From CADEEN01 sp963738425 (lineage in GTDB: Bacteria; Pseudomonadota; Gammaproteobacteria; Burkholderiales; Burkholderiaceae_C), in NCBI GenBank assembly GCA_963738425.1, contig CAVTWT010000040.1:62001-126000 (forward strand): 64,000 nt of DNA, read 5' to 3'. The notes below the pieces were generated by a model. It saw nothing but the letters and a program-made list of their open reading frames with translations. It had not been told where the DNA came from and made no database searches. Positions 53,544 through 62,320 of the stretch are shown here, in pieces; the stretch's first letter is position 1, and each line of letters begins with the position of its first letter. The translations under genes and the position numbers were made by a program.

Positions 53544-54520
53544 TGCGCCTCGATCTTGGCCTCGCGGATCGCCTTCTCCCACTTCGCCGTCTCGACCTTG
53601 TTGCGCTGCGCCAGCGCGGCGGGCGTGCCCGGCTCGACGGCGAAGCCGTTGGGCGCGAACTTGTCCTGGATGTCCTTGCTCGCGGCCGCGGCATTGATCG
53701 CCTGGTTGAGCTTGGCGATCACCTCCGGCGGCGTGCCCGCGGGTGCGAAGACCGCGAAGTACGCGATCAGTTCGTAGTCCTTCAGGCCCAGCGCCTCGTT
53801 GACCGATGGCAGGTCGGGCACGGCGGCGGCGCGCTGCATCGATGTCACAGCCAGGCCGCGGATCTTGCCGGCCTTGTGCTGCGGCACGGTGACCGCGAAG
53901 TCGGCGCTGAACATCATCACCTGTCCGCCGATCAGATCGGTCATCGCTGCCGGGCCGCTCTTGTACGGGATCGGGTTCATCTTGATGCCGGCCATGCCCG
54001 CCAGCATCTCCGACGACACCTGCTGCGACGTGCTGGCGTAGGCGAAGCTCACCTGGCCGGGCTTGGCCTTGGCCAGTTCGACGAACTCCTTCAACGTCTT
54101 TGCAGGAACGTCGTTGTTGACGGCGATCATCAACGGCACCGAGCCGATGTAGCCCACCGGCGCAAAGGCCGTGTCCTGGTCGTAGGGCAGCTTCTTCATC
54201 AGGTACTTCAGCGCCGCGTTGGTGCTGTTGGTGCCGATGAGGATGGTGTAGCCGTCGGCCGGCGACTTGGCCACGACGTCGGCGCCCAGCATGCCGTTGG
54301 CGCCGGGCTTGTTGTCGACGACGATCGGTTGGCCGAGCGTGGCCGACATCTTCTCGGCGAAGGCGCGGCCGATCTGGTCGGTGGCGCTGCCGGCGGCGAA
54401 GGGCACGACCGCGCGGATCGGCTTGTCCGGCCAGGCCTGGGCGAAGGCGCCGCTGTTGCACAGCAGCGCAATGGTGGTGAGAGCGAGGCGGCGCGAGAGA
54501 GCGGTCGTCACGGATGTCAT
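53540..54520 (-). CDS. Bug/TctC-type periplasmic solute-binding protein
   Basis: A tripartite tricarboxylate transporter receptor (Bug family), about 326 residues with signal peptide (ALTTIALLCNSGAFA-Q). PDKPIRAVVPFAAGSATDQIGR, NKPGANGMLGADVVAKSPADGY and the IGGQVMMFSADFAV segment are diagnostic. GGAG is 9 bases before ATG 54520, so I prefer it to the ATG at 54535. No TctA/TctB membrane genes are adjacent, which is common for these overexpanded receptors. Follows the AtuA pair by a short gap; possibly the uptake receptor for its substrate. Confidence 0.88.
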   Translation of the reverse strand: MTSVTTALSRRLALTTIALLCNSGAFAQAWPDKPIRAVVPFAAGSATDQIGRAFAEKMSATLGQPIVVDNKPGANGMLGADVVAKSPADGYTILIGTNSTNAALKYLMKKLPYDQDTAFAPVGYIGSVPLMIAVNNDVPAKTLKEFVELAKAKPGQVSFAYASTSQQVSSEMLAGMAGIKMNPIPYKSGPAAMTDLIGGQVMMFSADFAVTVPQHKAGKIRGLAVTSMQRAAAVPDLPSVNEALGLKDYELIAYFAVFAPAGTPPEVIAKLNQAINAAAASKDIQDKFAPNGFAVEPGTPAALAQRNKVETAKWEKAIREAKIEAQ

Positions 54521-54548
54521 CAGGGAGGTCTCCATGGTTTGATTGGGG

Positions 54549-54857
54549 TCAGTCAGGGGTGATTGTCACGTCCAGAATCGCAGCGCTCAGGGTCTTGCCG
54601 TGCGCGTCCAGTGCCAGCGAGCGCGTGACGCCGCCGCCGAGCGCCTCGTGCATCACGAAGTGCAACGCGCCCAGATGCGGCAGCGCGTGGCGTTGCACCG
54701 GGCCTTGCACCGTGCCGCGGAAATGCTCTCGCACGCGCTCGGCGGTCAGCACGCGCTCCAGCAGTGGGTAGTGCACCGGGTCGCGGGCGATGACGCTCAG
54801 CGTGGCCAGGTTGCCCTTGTCGCCGGAGCGGGCGATGGCGATGTCTTGCAGCTTCAT
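54549..54857 (-). CDS. AtuA-associated small protein
   Basis: A 102-residue protein beginning KLQDIAIARSGDKGNLATLS, with HFVMHEALGGGVTRSLALDAHG later. It corresponds to the C-terminal ferredoxin-fold domain that is fused to DUF1446 in longer AtuA proteins. Here it is a separate gene starting one base after the AtuA stop, so the two products very likely form one complex. Catalytic details are unknown. Confidence 0.85.
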   Translation of the reverse strand: MKLQDIAIARSGDKGNLATLSVIARDPVHYPLLERVLTAERVREHFRGTVQGPVQRHALPHLGALHFVMHEALGGGVTRSLALDAHGKTLSAAILDVTITPD

Positions 54858-54858
54858 C

Positions 54859-56196
54859 TCAAAGTTCCATCACCGTCACGGCCGTGCGCGCCGCCTCGCG
54901 CGGCACCAGCGCTGACGCCGCCGCAATGACTTCGCGCACCGATTGCGTCACGCCGCCACCACCCGCCGGACCGTTCAGGTACAGCGCCTCGACCTCCTGC
55001 CCGACGAGTTCGGCCTGCTCTCGCGTGACACAGCGCACCGCCAGGCGCAGCCTGACCTCATAGGCCGTGCGATCGCCACCCAGGTGCGGGCCATGCATCG
55101 CGTCGACGCCGATCAGCTCGCTGCGCCGTTCCATCGCGTCCAGGCCGCGCGCGCGCAGCCGGTGCATCAGCACCTGTTGCGCCAAGGCGCCGCGCTCGCG
55201 AGCACCCGGGCCGGCGTACGAGATTTGTCCTTCGCCGATCCAGCCGTCGCGATAGCCCAGCGTCGCCTTGAGCAACGGCGGCCGCGCGCTTCCGCCTGCA
55301 CCGCTCACGCTGACCCGGTTGGGCCCCTGCTCCTGCAGGCGAACCTGCGAGAAATCGGCCACGACGTCAGGTTGCAGGTAGCGCGCCGGGTCCTCGATCT
55401 CGTAGAGCAGCTGCGCGGTGCAGGTCAGCCGGTCGACGCGGCCGCCGCTGCCGGCCAGCTTGGTGATGACCGCGCTGCCGTCGGGCTGGACCTCGGCCAG
55501 TGGAAAGCCGACGTCGTGCAGGTCGGGCACGTCGAAGTGGCCGGGATCGGCGATGTAGCCGCCGCTGACCTGCGCCGCACACTCCAGCAGGTGCCCCACC
55601 AGCACGCCCCGGCCGAGCTGCGGCCAGTCGTCGGCGCGCCAGCCGAAGCGATGCATCAGCGGCGCGAGGAACAGCGCCGGGTCGGCGACCCGGCCGGTGA
55701 TGACGACATCGGCGCCGCTGGCCAGTGCCGGCAGCAAGGCATCGGCGCCGAGGTAGGCGTTGGCCGAAATCAGGCGCTCACCGAGGTCGGACGCGCGCTG
55801 CGGGCTGCCCTGCAGCGCCACGTCGTGTGCGCGCACCCAGCCCAGCACGTCGTCGCCGCAGACGACGGCCACGCGCAGGCGTGGCAGACCGAGCTCACGC
55901 GCCACCGCCAACACGGCGGCACCGGCTGCAACCGGGTTCGCGGCCCCCATGTTGCTGATGATCGTGACGCCGCCACGCACACACGCCGGCAAGACTGCGC
56001 GCAGGCGCGCTTCGAGCAGCGGGTCGTAGCCGTGGTCGGGATCGCGGAGGCGCCGCAATTGGGCCAGCGCAATCGTGCGCTCGGCCAGGCACTCGAAGAC
56101 GAGCGCATCGAGTTCACCCCGCTCGGCGAGCGCTTGAGCAGGGTCGATGCGGTCACCGGCATAGCCCGCGCCCGCGCCGATGCGAAATGGTTTCAT
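54859..56196 (-). CDS. Acyclic terpene utilization AtuA-family protein (DUF1446)
   Basis: A 445-residue protein of the AtuA/DUF1446 family. FRIGAGAGYAGDRIDPAQAL, ISNMGAANPVAAGAAVLAVA, ANAYLGADALLPALASGADVVITGRVADPALFLAPLMH and GGDRTAYEVRLRLAV are characteristic. AtuA is essential for citronellol/geranyl degradation in Pseudomonas, but its reaction is unclear, and no other atu gene is visible. Annotating it as terpene catabolism would overreach; it may handle another branched acid. Confidence 0.88.
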   Translation of the reverse strand: MKPFRIGAGAGYAGDRIDPAQALAERGELDALVFECLAERTIALAQLRRLRDPDHGYDPLLEARLRAVLPACVRGGVTIISNMGAANPVAAGAAVLAVARELGLPRLRVAVVCGDDVLGWVRAHDVALQGSPQRASDLGERLISANAYLGADALLPALASGADVVITGRVADPALFLAPLMHRFGWRADDWPQLGRGVLVGHLLECAAQVSGGYIADPGHFDVPDLHDVGFPLAEVQPDGSAVITKLAGSGGRVDRLTCTAQLLYEIEDPARYLQPDVVADFSQVRLQEQGPNRVSVSGAGGSARPPLLKATLGYRDGWIGEGQISYAGPGARERGALAQQVLMHRLRARGLDAMERRSELIGVDAMHGPHLGGDRTAYEVRLRLAVRCVTREQAELVGQEVEALYLNGPAGGGGVTQSVREVIAAASALVPREAARTAVTVMEL

Positions 56197-56344
56197 GGGG
56201 CGCGAGCATGGCAGTGTCGCCAGGTCGCGGCAAGAAAAAGCACCTCGCCCATCCTTTGAATGAGCGCCAAGTGTTTGTTTTCTCTACCGAATTCGGCGTG
56301 CGTACCGGCGGCGTGTTCGCCAGGGTTGTTTCACCGGCTACCGG

Positions 56345-56455
56345 AGCCGCGTACAGGATCGCGTTGAGCACGTTCAGGTTGCTCATGCTGACGTTGCGTC
56401 GCTGCGTGGGCAGGTAATGCTCGATGCGAGCGAACTGTTCTGCGGTGATCTCCAT
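56345..56455 (-). mobile_element. IS5-family transposase N-terminal remnant
   Basis: From the ATG at 56455 the minus strand reads EITAEQFARIEHYLPTQRRN, VSMSNLNVLNAILYAA, the typical start of IS5-family transposases (normally followed by the EHGCKWRGLP segment). Similarity ends after about 37 residues and unrelated sequence follows. No inverted terminal repeats found. Confidence 0.65.
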
Positions 56456-56507
56456 CGCCGCAGTGGCGCTCGCTATGAGCCATGAGCGCCGGTAGTGTTG
56501 ACAAGCC

Positions 56508-56690
56508 CTAGACGATCGCTGCCGGATGGGGCGAGTGATTGCCGATTTGGTCACCGGCCGCAAGCCGGACATCGATCCGGACGGGTTCGGCATCGAACGC
56601 TATCGCGCGGCGACGCGTCCGCAATGGCAGCCGCGCCTGGCCAATGAGAGCGGCCTGAGGTTGCGTGGTGCGCAGGCCGGCGCGCATTGA
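56508..56690 (+). pseudogene. C-terminal remnant of a DadA-like FAD oxidoreductase
   Basis: The plus strand reads CRMGRVIADLVTGRKPDIDP followed by DGFGIERYR, the carboxy end of D-amino-acid dehydrogenase/glycine-oxidase type enzymes, where this helix closes the FAD-binding domain. Everything upstream is missing; the frame then runs on to a stop at 56690. Confidence 0.6.
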
Positions 56691-56959
56691 GATCGGTAGC
56701 GAAGTCGAGTTGTGAGACCTCCGCGTGACGGGGTCGTGTGTCCTCGACGGCAGCGGGGTCGAATGGCGTCGTGGCGAAAGGTCGTCGGCGCGCGCTCGGC
56801 ATTTGTGTTTGTTGAGCCGCGCCGATCCAGCATGACGTCTCGATCCGGACACCCGCGCAAGCGCAAGCTGCCGAACTGAGGCCGAACCCGGATTTCGACT
56901 GGCGCACCGGGGCGATTGCGCACAACAATGACGACCGAGATCAACAGGAGAACAACGCG

Positions 56960-57832
56960 ATGGCTGCGACGACCGCCGCCCTGGGTTCCGATGGCGTGGC
57001 CCTGCGCGCGATGACCACCGCCGATCTGCCCGCCGCCCACGCGCTGACCGACGAGTTGCGCTGGCCGCACCGCCCGGCTGACTGGGAACAGGCCTTCCGT
57101 CACGCCGAAGGCCTTGTCGCCGAGCGCGACGGCCAGATCGTCGGCACTGGGCTGCGCATGCGTTGGGGGCCCCAGCACGCAGCGATCGGCCTCATCGTCG
57201 TCGCCCCTGCCTGCCAAGGCCGGCGCATCGGCCATCGCTTGATGACCGCGCTATTGGAAGGCCTGGAGGGCCGCAGCGTGCTGCTGCACGCCACCAGCGA
57301 AGGCCGCGGCCTCTATGAACGGCTGGGGTTCGTGCGCACGGGCGAGATCCGTCAGCACCAGGGCGTGGCCCAGCCGGCGCCGCTGATCGCACTGGGCCCC
57401 GAGCGGCGCCTGCGTCCCGCCACCGAAGCCGACCTGGAGACGCTGCGCGCGCTGGACACTGCGGCGCGCGGCATGCCGCGGCCGGCGCTGATCGACGAGC
57501 TGTTCCGTGACGCGGACGCCACGGTGGTGCTGGACGAGGCCGGCCGCGCGCGCGGCTTCGCGATGCTGCGCCGCTTCGGGCGTGGCCACGCCATCGGCCC
57601 GGTGGTGGCGCCCGAGGCCGAAGGCGCGCAGGCGCTGATCTCGCACCTGATCGGGCTGAACGCAGGCCGCTTCACGCGCATCGACATCGACTTCGACAGC
57701 GGCCTCGGCGAGTGGCTGGAAAGCCTGGGCCTGCTGCGCGCGGACGCGCCCACGACGATGGTGCGCGGTGCGCCGCTGGCGCATGACGCCAACGCCAGTC
57801 TCTACGCCATCGTCACCCAGGCGCTGTGCTGA
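56960..57832 (+). CDS. Double GNAT-domain acetyltransferase
   Basis: A 290-residue protein with two GNAT folds. The first (about 12-128) has a good acetyl-CoA loop, VVAPACQGRRIGHRLMTALL, and YERLGFVRTGEI. The second (about 136-285) is more divergent, with GPVVAPEAEGAQALISHLIG. Such tandem GNATs often modify small metabolites; the substrate is unknown. AGGAG lies 8-12 bases before the ATG. The stop overlaps the reductase start (TGATG). Confidence 0.85.
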   Translation: MAATTAALGSDGVALRAMTTADLPAAHALTDELRWPHRPADWEQAFRHAEGLVAERDGQIVGTGLRMRWGPQHAAIGLIVVAPACQGRRIGHRLMTALLEGLEGRSVLLHATSEGRGLYERLGFVRTGEIRQHQGVAQPAPLIALGPERRLRPATEADLETLRALDTAARGMPRPALIDELFRDADATVVLDEAGRARGFAMLRRFGRGHAIGPVVAPEAEGAQALISHLIGLNAGRFTRIDIDFDSGLGEWLESLGLLRADAPTTMVRGAPLAHDANASLYAIVTQALC

Positions 57833-58764
57833 TGCGTCCGGTCTTCGTCTACAAGGCCGACGGGCAGCGCGGCCGGCAGTGGGCCGAAATCTTCCGCCGC
57901 GAGGCGCCGGAGATCGACTTCCGGCTCTGGCCCGACATCGGCGATGCGCACGACGTGCGCTACCTTGCCGCCTGGGTTCCGCCGCCCGACCTGGATACGC
58001 AGTTCCCGAACCTGGAGCTGCTGTTCTCCACCGGCGCCGGCGTCGACCAGTTCGACTTCGCCGTGCTGCCGCCTCAGCTGACCGTGGTGCGCATGGTGGA
58101 ACCCGGCATCGTGCAGGGAATGGTGGAGTACGTCACGCACGCCGTGCTCGACCTGCACCGCGACATGCCGGCCTACCGGCGCGCGCAGCAACGCCGGCAG
58201 TGGCAGCCCCTGCAAGTGCGCACGGCGGCCGAGTGCAGCGTGGGCGTGCTGGGCCTGGGCTCGCTCGGGCAGGCGGTTCTGGCGCAGCTGGTAGCGCTCG
58301 GCTTCGACGCCGCCGGCTGGAGCCGATCGCATCACGACGTACCCGGTGTGCGCTGCCATGCCGGTGAAGGCGAGTTGGACGCCTTTCTCGCGCGCACGCA
58401 GATCCTCGTATGCCTCCTGCCGTTGACCGATGCCACGCGTGGCATGTTGAACGCGACACTGTTCGCCAAGCTGCCGCGCGGTGCGAGCCTGGTGCACGTG
58501 GGCCGCGGGCCGCAGCTCGCCGCCGCCGACCTGCTGCGCGCGCTCGACGCAGGCCAGCTCGCCGAGGCCGTGCTCGACGTCACCGACCCCGAGCCGCTGC
58601 CCGAAGCCGACCCGCTCTGGTCGCACCCGCGTGTGCACATCACGCCGCACATCGCCAGCATGACGCAGCCGTACACGGCCGCGCGCGTCGTCATCGACAA
58701 CCTGTGCCGCCATGAACGTGGCGAGCCGCTGGTGGGCCTGGTCGATCGTGCCAGAGGCTACTGA
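57832..58764 (+). CDS. GhrA-like glyoxylate/hydroxypyruvate reductase
   Basis: A 310-residue D-2-hydroxyacid dehydrogenase of the GhrA group. The NAD(P) fold has VGVLGLGSLGQAVLAQL, then RGASLVHVGRGPQL and the Glu/His catalytic part EPLPEADPLWSHPRVHITPHIAS. It reduces glyoxylate or hydroxypyruvate in the cytoplasm. It is coupled to the GNAT gene by a TGATG overlap. Confidence 0.9.
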   Translation: MRPVFVYKADGQRGRQWAEIFRREAPEIDFRLWPDIGDAHDVRYLAAWVPPPDLDTQFPNLELLFSTGAGVDQFDFAVLPPQLTVVRMVEPGIVQGMVEYVTHAVLDLHRDMPAYRRAQQRRQWQPLQVRTAAECSVGVLGLGSLGQAVLAQLVALGFDAAGWSRSHHDVPGVRCHAGEGELDAFLARTQILVCLLPLTDATRGMLNATLFAKLPRGASLVHVGRGPQLAAADLLRALDAGQLAEAVLDVTDPEPLPEADPLWSHPRVHITPHIASMTQPYTAARVVIDNLCRHERGEPLVGLVDRARGY

Positions 58765-58880
58765 GCCGCCGTCATCGCGCAGCGCACCAACCCGACGTCG
58801 TTCTGAGGAAGGGTCGCTTGAGGCGATCTCGGCTCGCAGGCCTGCACGTGCCGCGCGCATGCGCATCAGACGGCCGTGGG

Positions 58881-59834
58881 TCAGCGCCGGGCGCTTCGGC
58901 CCACGCCGCGCCGTGTTGCCGGCGCTACCGGCTGCAGGTCCCAAGGCGCGATGTCGCCGCCAAAGCGCTCGGCCAGGAAGTCGATCAGCAACTTGAGTGG
59001 CTGGGGCTGGTGCTGACGGGACAGGTACACCGCGTGGATGCCCAGCGGTTCAGGTTCGTAGTCCGGCAACAGACGCACCAGCGCACCCCGCGTGAGCTCG
59101 TCGCCGACGAAGTAGGTGGGCAGCATCGCGATGCCGGCGCCGGCCAGCGCCGCCTGGCGCAGCACGGCAGTCTCGTTCCCCGACAGCGAACCCTTGACGT
59201 CAAGGGTCGTCAACCGGCCGTCGCGGCGGAGCCGGTACTGGGCGCGGGCGCCAAACGCGTGCGTGATGCAGTCATGCGTCTTGAGGTCTTCCGGGCGCTC
59301 GGGCCGGCCGCGTCGCTTCAGGTAGACCGGTGACGCACAAAGCACCGAGCGGCAGCTCGCGAGCCGACGCGCCACGACGCCATCGTCCAGGCGATTGGTG
59401 ATGCGAATGGCCAGGTCGATGCGTTCGCCGACCAAGTCCACCGCCCGGTCCACGGTCAGGAGTTCAACCTCGATGCGCGGATGCTGCCGCTGAAAATCCA
59501 CGACTGCCTGCGTGAGGCACGACAGCGCGAACGACAGGCTGGTGGTGATGCGCAGCTTGCCCGTGGGCTCGGTCCTGCGCGCGCCGGCCACGGCTTGCAG
59601 GTCGGCGGCCAGCTCGAGCATCTGGCGCAGGCGCGGCAGTGCCTCCAGCCCCGCCTCGCTCAGGCTCACGCGGCGGGTCGTGCGATGCAGCAGCCGCGCA
59701 CCCAGCCACCGCTCCAGCCCTTCGAGATGGCGGCTGATCATCGCGCGCGAAAGGTCCAGCGCTTCAGCGGCGCCGGTCAGGCTGCCGCGGTCGGCGATCT
59801 CGATAAACGATCGGATGGCGCTCAGCTGGTCCAT
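58881..59834 (-). CDS. LysR-family transcriptional regulator
   Basis: A 317-residue LysR protein: helix-turn-helix QLSAIRSFIEIADRGSLTGA and LSRAMISRHLEGLERWLGARL, then a substrate-binding domain with TTSLSFALSCLTQAV and DLAIRITNRLDDGVVARRL. It belongs to the subgroup near CrgA/AaeR type regulators. The ATG at 59834 is chosen. It diverges from the metallo-beta-lactamase-fold gene, which it probably controls. Confidence 0.9.
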   Translation of the reverse strand: MDQLSAIRSFIEIADRGSLTGAAEALDLSRAMISRHLEGLERWLGARLLHRTTRRVSLSEAGLEALPRLRQMLELAADLQAVAGARRTEPTGKLRITTSLSFALSCLTQAVVDFQRQHPRIEVELLTVDRAVDLVGERIDLAIRITNRLDDGVVARRLASCRSVLCASPVYLKRRGRPERPEDLKTHDCITHAFGARAQYRLRRDGRLTTLDVKGSLSGNETAVLRQAALAGAGIAMLPTYFVGDELTRGALVRLLPDYEPEPLGIHAVYLSRQHQPQPLKLLIDFLAERFGGDIAPWDLQPVAPATRRGVGRSARR

Positions 59835-59867
59835 TAATTTGCTCGAATGAGTTGACAATCATTTGAT

Positions 59868-59894
59868 CGATATGAAGTTTATCTTCAGCTATCG
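59868..59894. promoter_or_regulatory. Candidate LysR binding site
   Basis: TGAAG-TTTAT-CTTCA (59873-59887) is an inverted repeat of the T-N11-A type, with outer arms CGATA (59868-59872) and TATCG (59890-59894). It lies between the divergent LysR and MBL-fold genes in an AT-rich patch. Confidence 0.55.
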
Positions 59895-59944
59895 AGTCAA
59901 TACAGTGACGCCATCGACAACCAACCCCCTCGATGGAGCACTCG

Positions 59945-60835
59945 ATGAAGACGTTCAAGACCTTGTCCCTGGCCCTCCTGCCCGCAGCGATGACGCTGGG
60001 TGTCGTCGCCGCCGATGCCGCGGCGCAACCGGCTGCGCCGCTGACCGTGCAGGTCTACAACGCGGACGGCGCGAGCTTCCACGTCAACGCCGTGCTGGTG
60101 GCCGGCAAGACCGATGCGGTGCTGCTCGACACCGGCTTCACGCGCGCCGACGCACTGCGCATTGCCGCGATGGTGCTGGACAGCAAGAAGACGCTGAAGA
60201 CGGTCTACATCAGCCAGGCCGATCCCGACTACTACTTCGGCATCGAGGTCATCAGGCAGTACTTCCCGGACGCCAAGGTCGTGACCACGGCCCCCACGCT
60301 GAAGAAGATCGAGGCGACGCTGGCCACCAAGCTGCAGGTCTGGGGCCCGCGCATGGGCGTGAACGCGCCGAAGAACGTGCCGCTGCCCGAGGTGCTGCCT
60401 GGCAACACGATCACGCTGGAAGACCAGACTCTGGAGATCCGTGGGCTGGACGACAGCCTGCCTCACCGCAGCTACGTGTGGATCCCGTCGATCAAGACGA
60501 TTGCCGGTGGCGTGAACGTGTACGCCGGGCTGCACCTGTGGACGGCCGATGCGCAGAGCGTGCAAGAACGCGCCGACTGGGCGAAGAAGCTCGGCACGAT
60601 GGCCGCGCTGAACCCCGTGACCGTGATCCCCGGCCACAGCCAGCCGGGCCAGAAGCAGGACGCCTCGCAGCTCGCCTGGAGCCAGGCCTACCTGGTGCGC
60701 TATGAGCAGGAACTGCCCAAGGCGGCCAACAGCGGCGCGCTGATCGACGCAATGAAGAAGGCCTACCCCGAAGCGGGCCTGGGCATCGCGCTGGAGATCG
60801 GCGCCAAGGTCAACAAGGGCGAGATGAAGTGGTGA
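59945..60835 (+). CDS. Exported metallo-beta-lactamase-fold protein with altered metal motif
   Basis: A 296-residue protein with a signal peptide (TLSLALLPAAMTLGVVAADAAA). It has the MBL-fold order VLLDTGFTRADAL, VYISQADPDYYFG and VIPGHSQPG. The canonical HxHxDH zinc motif is SQADPDYY here, so the first histidines are gone while the Asp and the later His remain. Metal binding is probably changed or mononuclear. GGAG 7-10 bases before ATG 59945 supports this start rather than 59933. Confidence 0.82.
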   Translation: MKTFKTLSLALLPAAMTLGVVAADAAAQPAAPLTVQVYNADGASFHVNAVLVAGKTDAVLLDTGFTRADALRIAAMVLDSKKTLKTVYISQADPDYYFGIEVIRQYFPDAKVVTTAPTLKKIEATLATKLQVWGPRMGVNAPKNVPLPEVLPGNTITLEDQTLEIRGLDDSLPHRSYVWIPSIKTIAGGVNVYAGLHLWTADAQSVQERADWAKKLGTMAALNPVTVIPGHSQPGQKQDASQLAWSQAYLVRYEQELPKAANSGALIDAMKKAYPEAGLGIALEIGAKVNKGEMKW

Positions 60836-60901
60836 GTGGCCATCCTTCTCTTTCTCACGGTCGCTGACCCGCACGCATCACTCTGTCCATCGAAGGAAGC
60901 C

Positions 60902-61600
60902 ATGTCGACTCCGACGCTCCACTACATCCACGACCCGCTCTGCGGCTGGTGCTACGGTGCCGCACCGCTGGTCCGGGTGGCCCGCGACACGGTTCGCGTG
61001 CAGGCGCACGGAGGCGGCATGATGGCCGGCGCCGCACGCCGCGCCGTCACCCCCGAGTTGCGCCAGTTCGTGATGACGCACGACCGCCGCATCGCCCAGG
61101 CCAGCGGCCAGCCCTTCGGGCAGGCCTATTTCGAAGGCCTGCTGCGTGACCATGGCGCGGTGCTGGACTCGGAACCGCCCATCACCGCCGTGCTGGCCGC
61201 GGACGAACTGGCCGGCGCCGGACTGGACATGCTGGCGCGCTTGCAGCAGGCGCACTACGTCGAGGGCCGTCGCATCGCCGAGCTCGCCGTGCTCAAGGAG
61301 CTGGCCGCGGAGCTCGGGCTGGACGCCGACGACTTCGGCAGCGCATACGACAAGCTGCAAGGCGCAGCGACGCAGGCTCACATCGAACAGAGCCGGGCGC
61401 TGCTGGCGCGCATCGGTGGCCACGGCTTCCCCACCTTCGCGCTGGAGCGCGACGGCCGCTTCACGATCGTGGACATCAGCCCCTACCTCGGCCAGCCGGA
61501 CGCCTGGCGCACCTGGCTGACGCACCAGGTGGGTGGCGTCACTGCGGCGACGACGGGCGACACGCCACTGGTCTGCGGCGTCGATGGCTGTGCGCCCTGA
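60902..61600 (+). CDS. DsbA-family thioredoxin-fold protein
   Basis: A 232-residue protein of the DsbA/FrnE-like cytoplasmic group. YIHDPLCGWCYGAAPLV near the N-terminus holds a CGWC active site. ARIGGHGFPTFALERDGR carries the cis-Pro of the thioredoxin fold. There is no signal peptide. AAGGAA 5-10 bases before the ATG supports 60902 over the upstream start at 60836. The C-terminus adds a CGVDGC pair, a possible second redox site. It follows the MBL-fold gene by 66 bases on the same strand. Confidence 0.88.
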   Translation: MSTPTLHYIHDPLCGWCYGAAPLVRVARDTVRVQAHGGGMMAGAARRAVTPELRQFVMTHDRRIAQASGQPFGQAYFEGLLRDHGAVLDSEPPITAVLAADELAGAGLDMLARLQQAHYVEGRRIAELAVLKELAAELGLDADDFGSAYDKLQGAATQAHIEQSRALLARIGGHGFPTFALERDGRFTIVDISPYLGQPDAWRTWLTHQVGGVTAATTGDTPLVCGVDGCAP

Positions 61601-61614
61601 ACTCGGCGGGTGAC

Positions 61615-61752
61615 ATGAACCACGCCCACCTTCGCCAAGTCCTGGTTCACCTGCGGACCGGGCAATGGACCGAGGCGCACAACCTCGTGCAGCAGGACGA
61701 CTCGCCCTTGGCGGTAGCGCCACATGCACGGTCAGGATGGCGCTCGGTTTGA
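61615..61752 (+). pseudogene. Truncated small protein remnant
   Basis: A 45-codon frame NHAHLRQVLVHLRTGQWTEA followed by HNLVQQDDSPLA. It resembles the front half of small Burkholderiales proteins that continue with a WLHGIVH-type stretch; here the similarity stops after DSPLA and the frame closes at 61752. Likely a broken gene; a real short peptide cannot be excluded. Confidence 0.4.
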
Positions 61753-61817
61753 GGCAACCCCGTCGATGATCGCGGCCCTCAGACGCGATGGGGCTGCGCC
61801 GCGATGAGATGGAGCGG

Positions 61818-62279
61818 TTACGTGCGCCTGCCGGATGACTGGCGCAGGACGATCCGGCTGGTGAACTTCTCGATCCCGATGTCTTCCTGCAGCAGTCGCT
61901 CCATCAGCTCCTGAAAATGGCCGACATTCGGCGCCACGATCTTCAACAGGTAGTCGTAACCGCCACTGACGTTGTACCAATCCACGATTTCGTGGTGCCG
62001 ATCAGCGGCCTCTTCGAACTTGCGGAAGTCGGCAGGCCGATGACTGCCGATCGTCACTTCGGAAAACACGCTCACGCAATTGCCCAGCTTCTCCAGCGCG
62101 ATGTCAGCGCCATAGCCGCGGATCACGCCGATCTCCTGCAGCCGCTTCGTGCGCACGAGGCACGGGCTCTGGCTCAGACCCACGGCGTCGGCCAGCTCGA
62201 CGTTCGAGCAGCGCCCCTCGCGCTCGAGGTGCGCGAGGATCTTGAGGTCGAAGCGGTCAAGGGACACTGCCGGGCTCAT
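61818..62279 (-). CDS. Lrp/AsnC-family regulator
   Basis: A 153-residue Lrp-type protein: helix-turn-helix VSLDRFDLKILAHLEREGRC and ADAVGLSQSPCLVRTKRLQE, then a RAM ligand-binding domain (VSVFSEVTIGSHRPADF, VSGGYDYLLKIVAPNVGHF). It probably responds to an amino acid linked to the neighbouring aminotransferase, 41 bases upstream on the same strand. Confidence 0.9.
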   Translation of the reverse strand: MSPAVSLDRFDLKILAHLEREGRCSNVELADAVGLSQSPCLVRTKRLQEIGVIRGYGADIALEKLGNCVSVFSEVTIGSHRPADFRKFEEAADRHHEIVDWYNVSGGYDYLLKIVAPNVGHFQELMERLLQEDIGIEKFTSRIVLRQSSGRRT

Positions 62280-62320
62280 GGATGAATGATAGTGCCGCAG
62301 GTCGAGCGCAATCGATCCGA

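Larger units (their letters stand above)
56197..56959. other. Decayed stretch without an intact gene
   Basis: 763 bases between the AtuA gene and the GNAT gene. I find an IS5-like transposase fragment on the minus strand and an amino-acid-oxidase tail on the plus strand (listed separately). The part from 56691 to 56945 shows no recognised coding sequence; an AGGAG ribosome site for the next gene lies at 56948-56952. Confidence 0.7.

Noticed and set aside
58765..58880. Possible gene between ghrA-like and lysR genes
   Set aside because: 116 bases without a start-ribosome site combination or a recognisable peptide.
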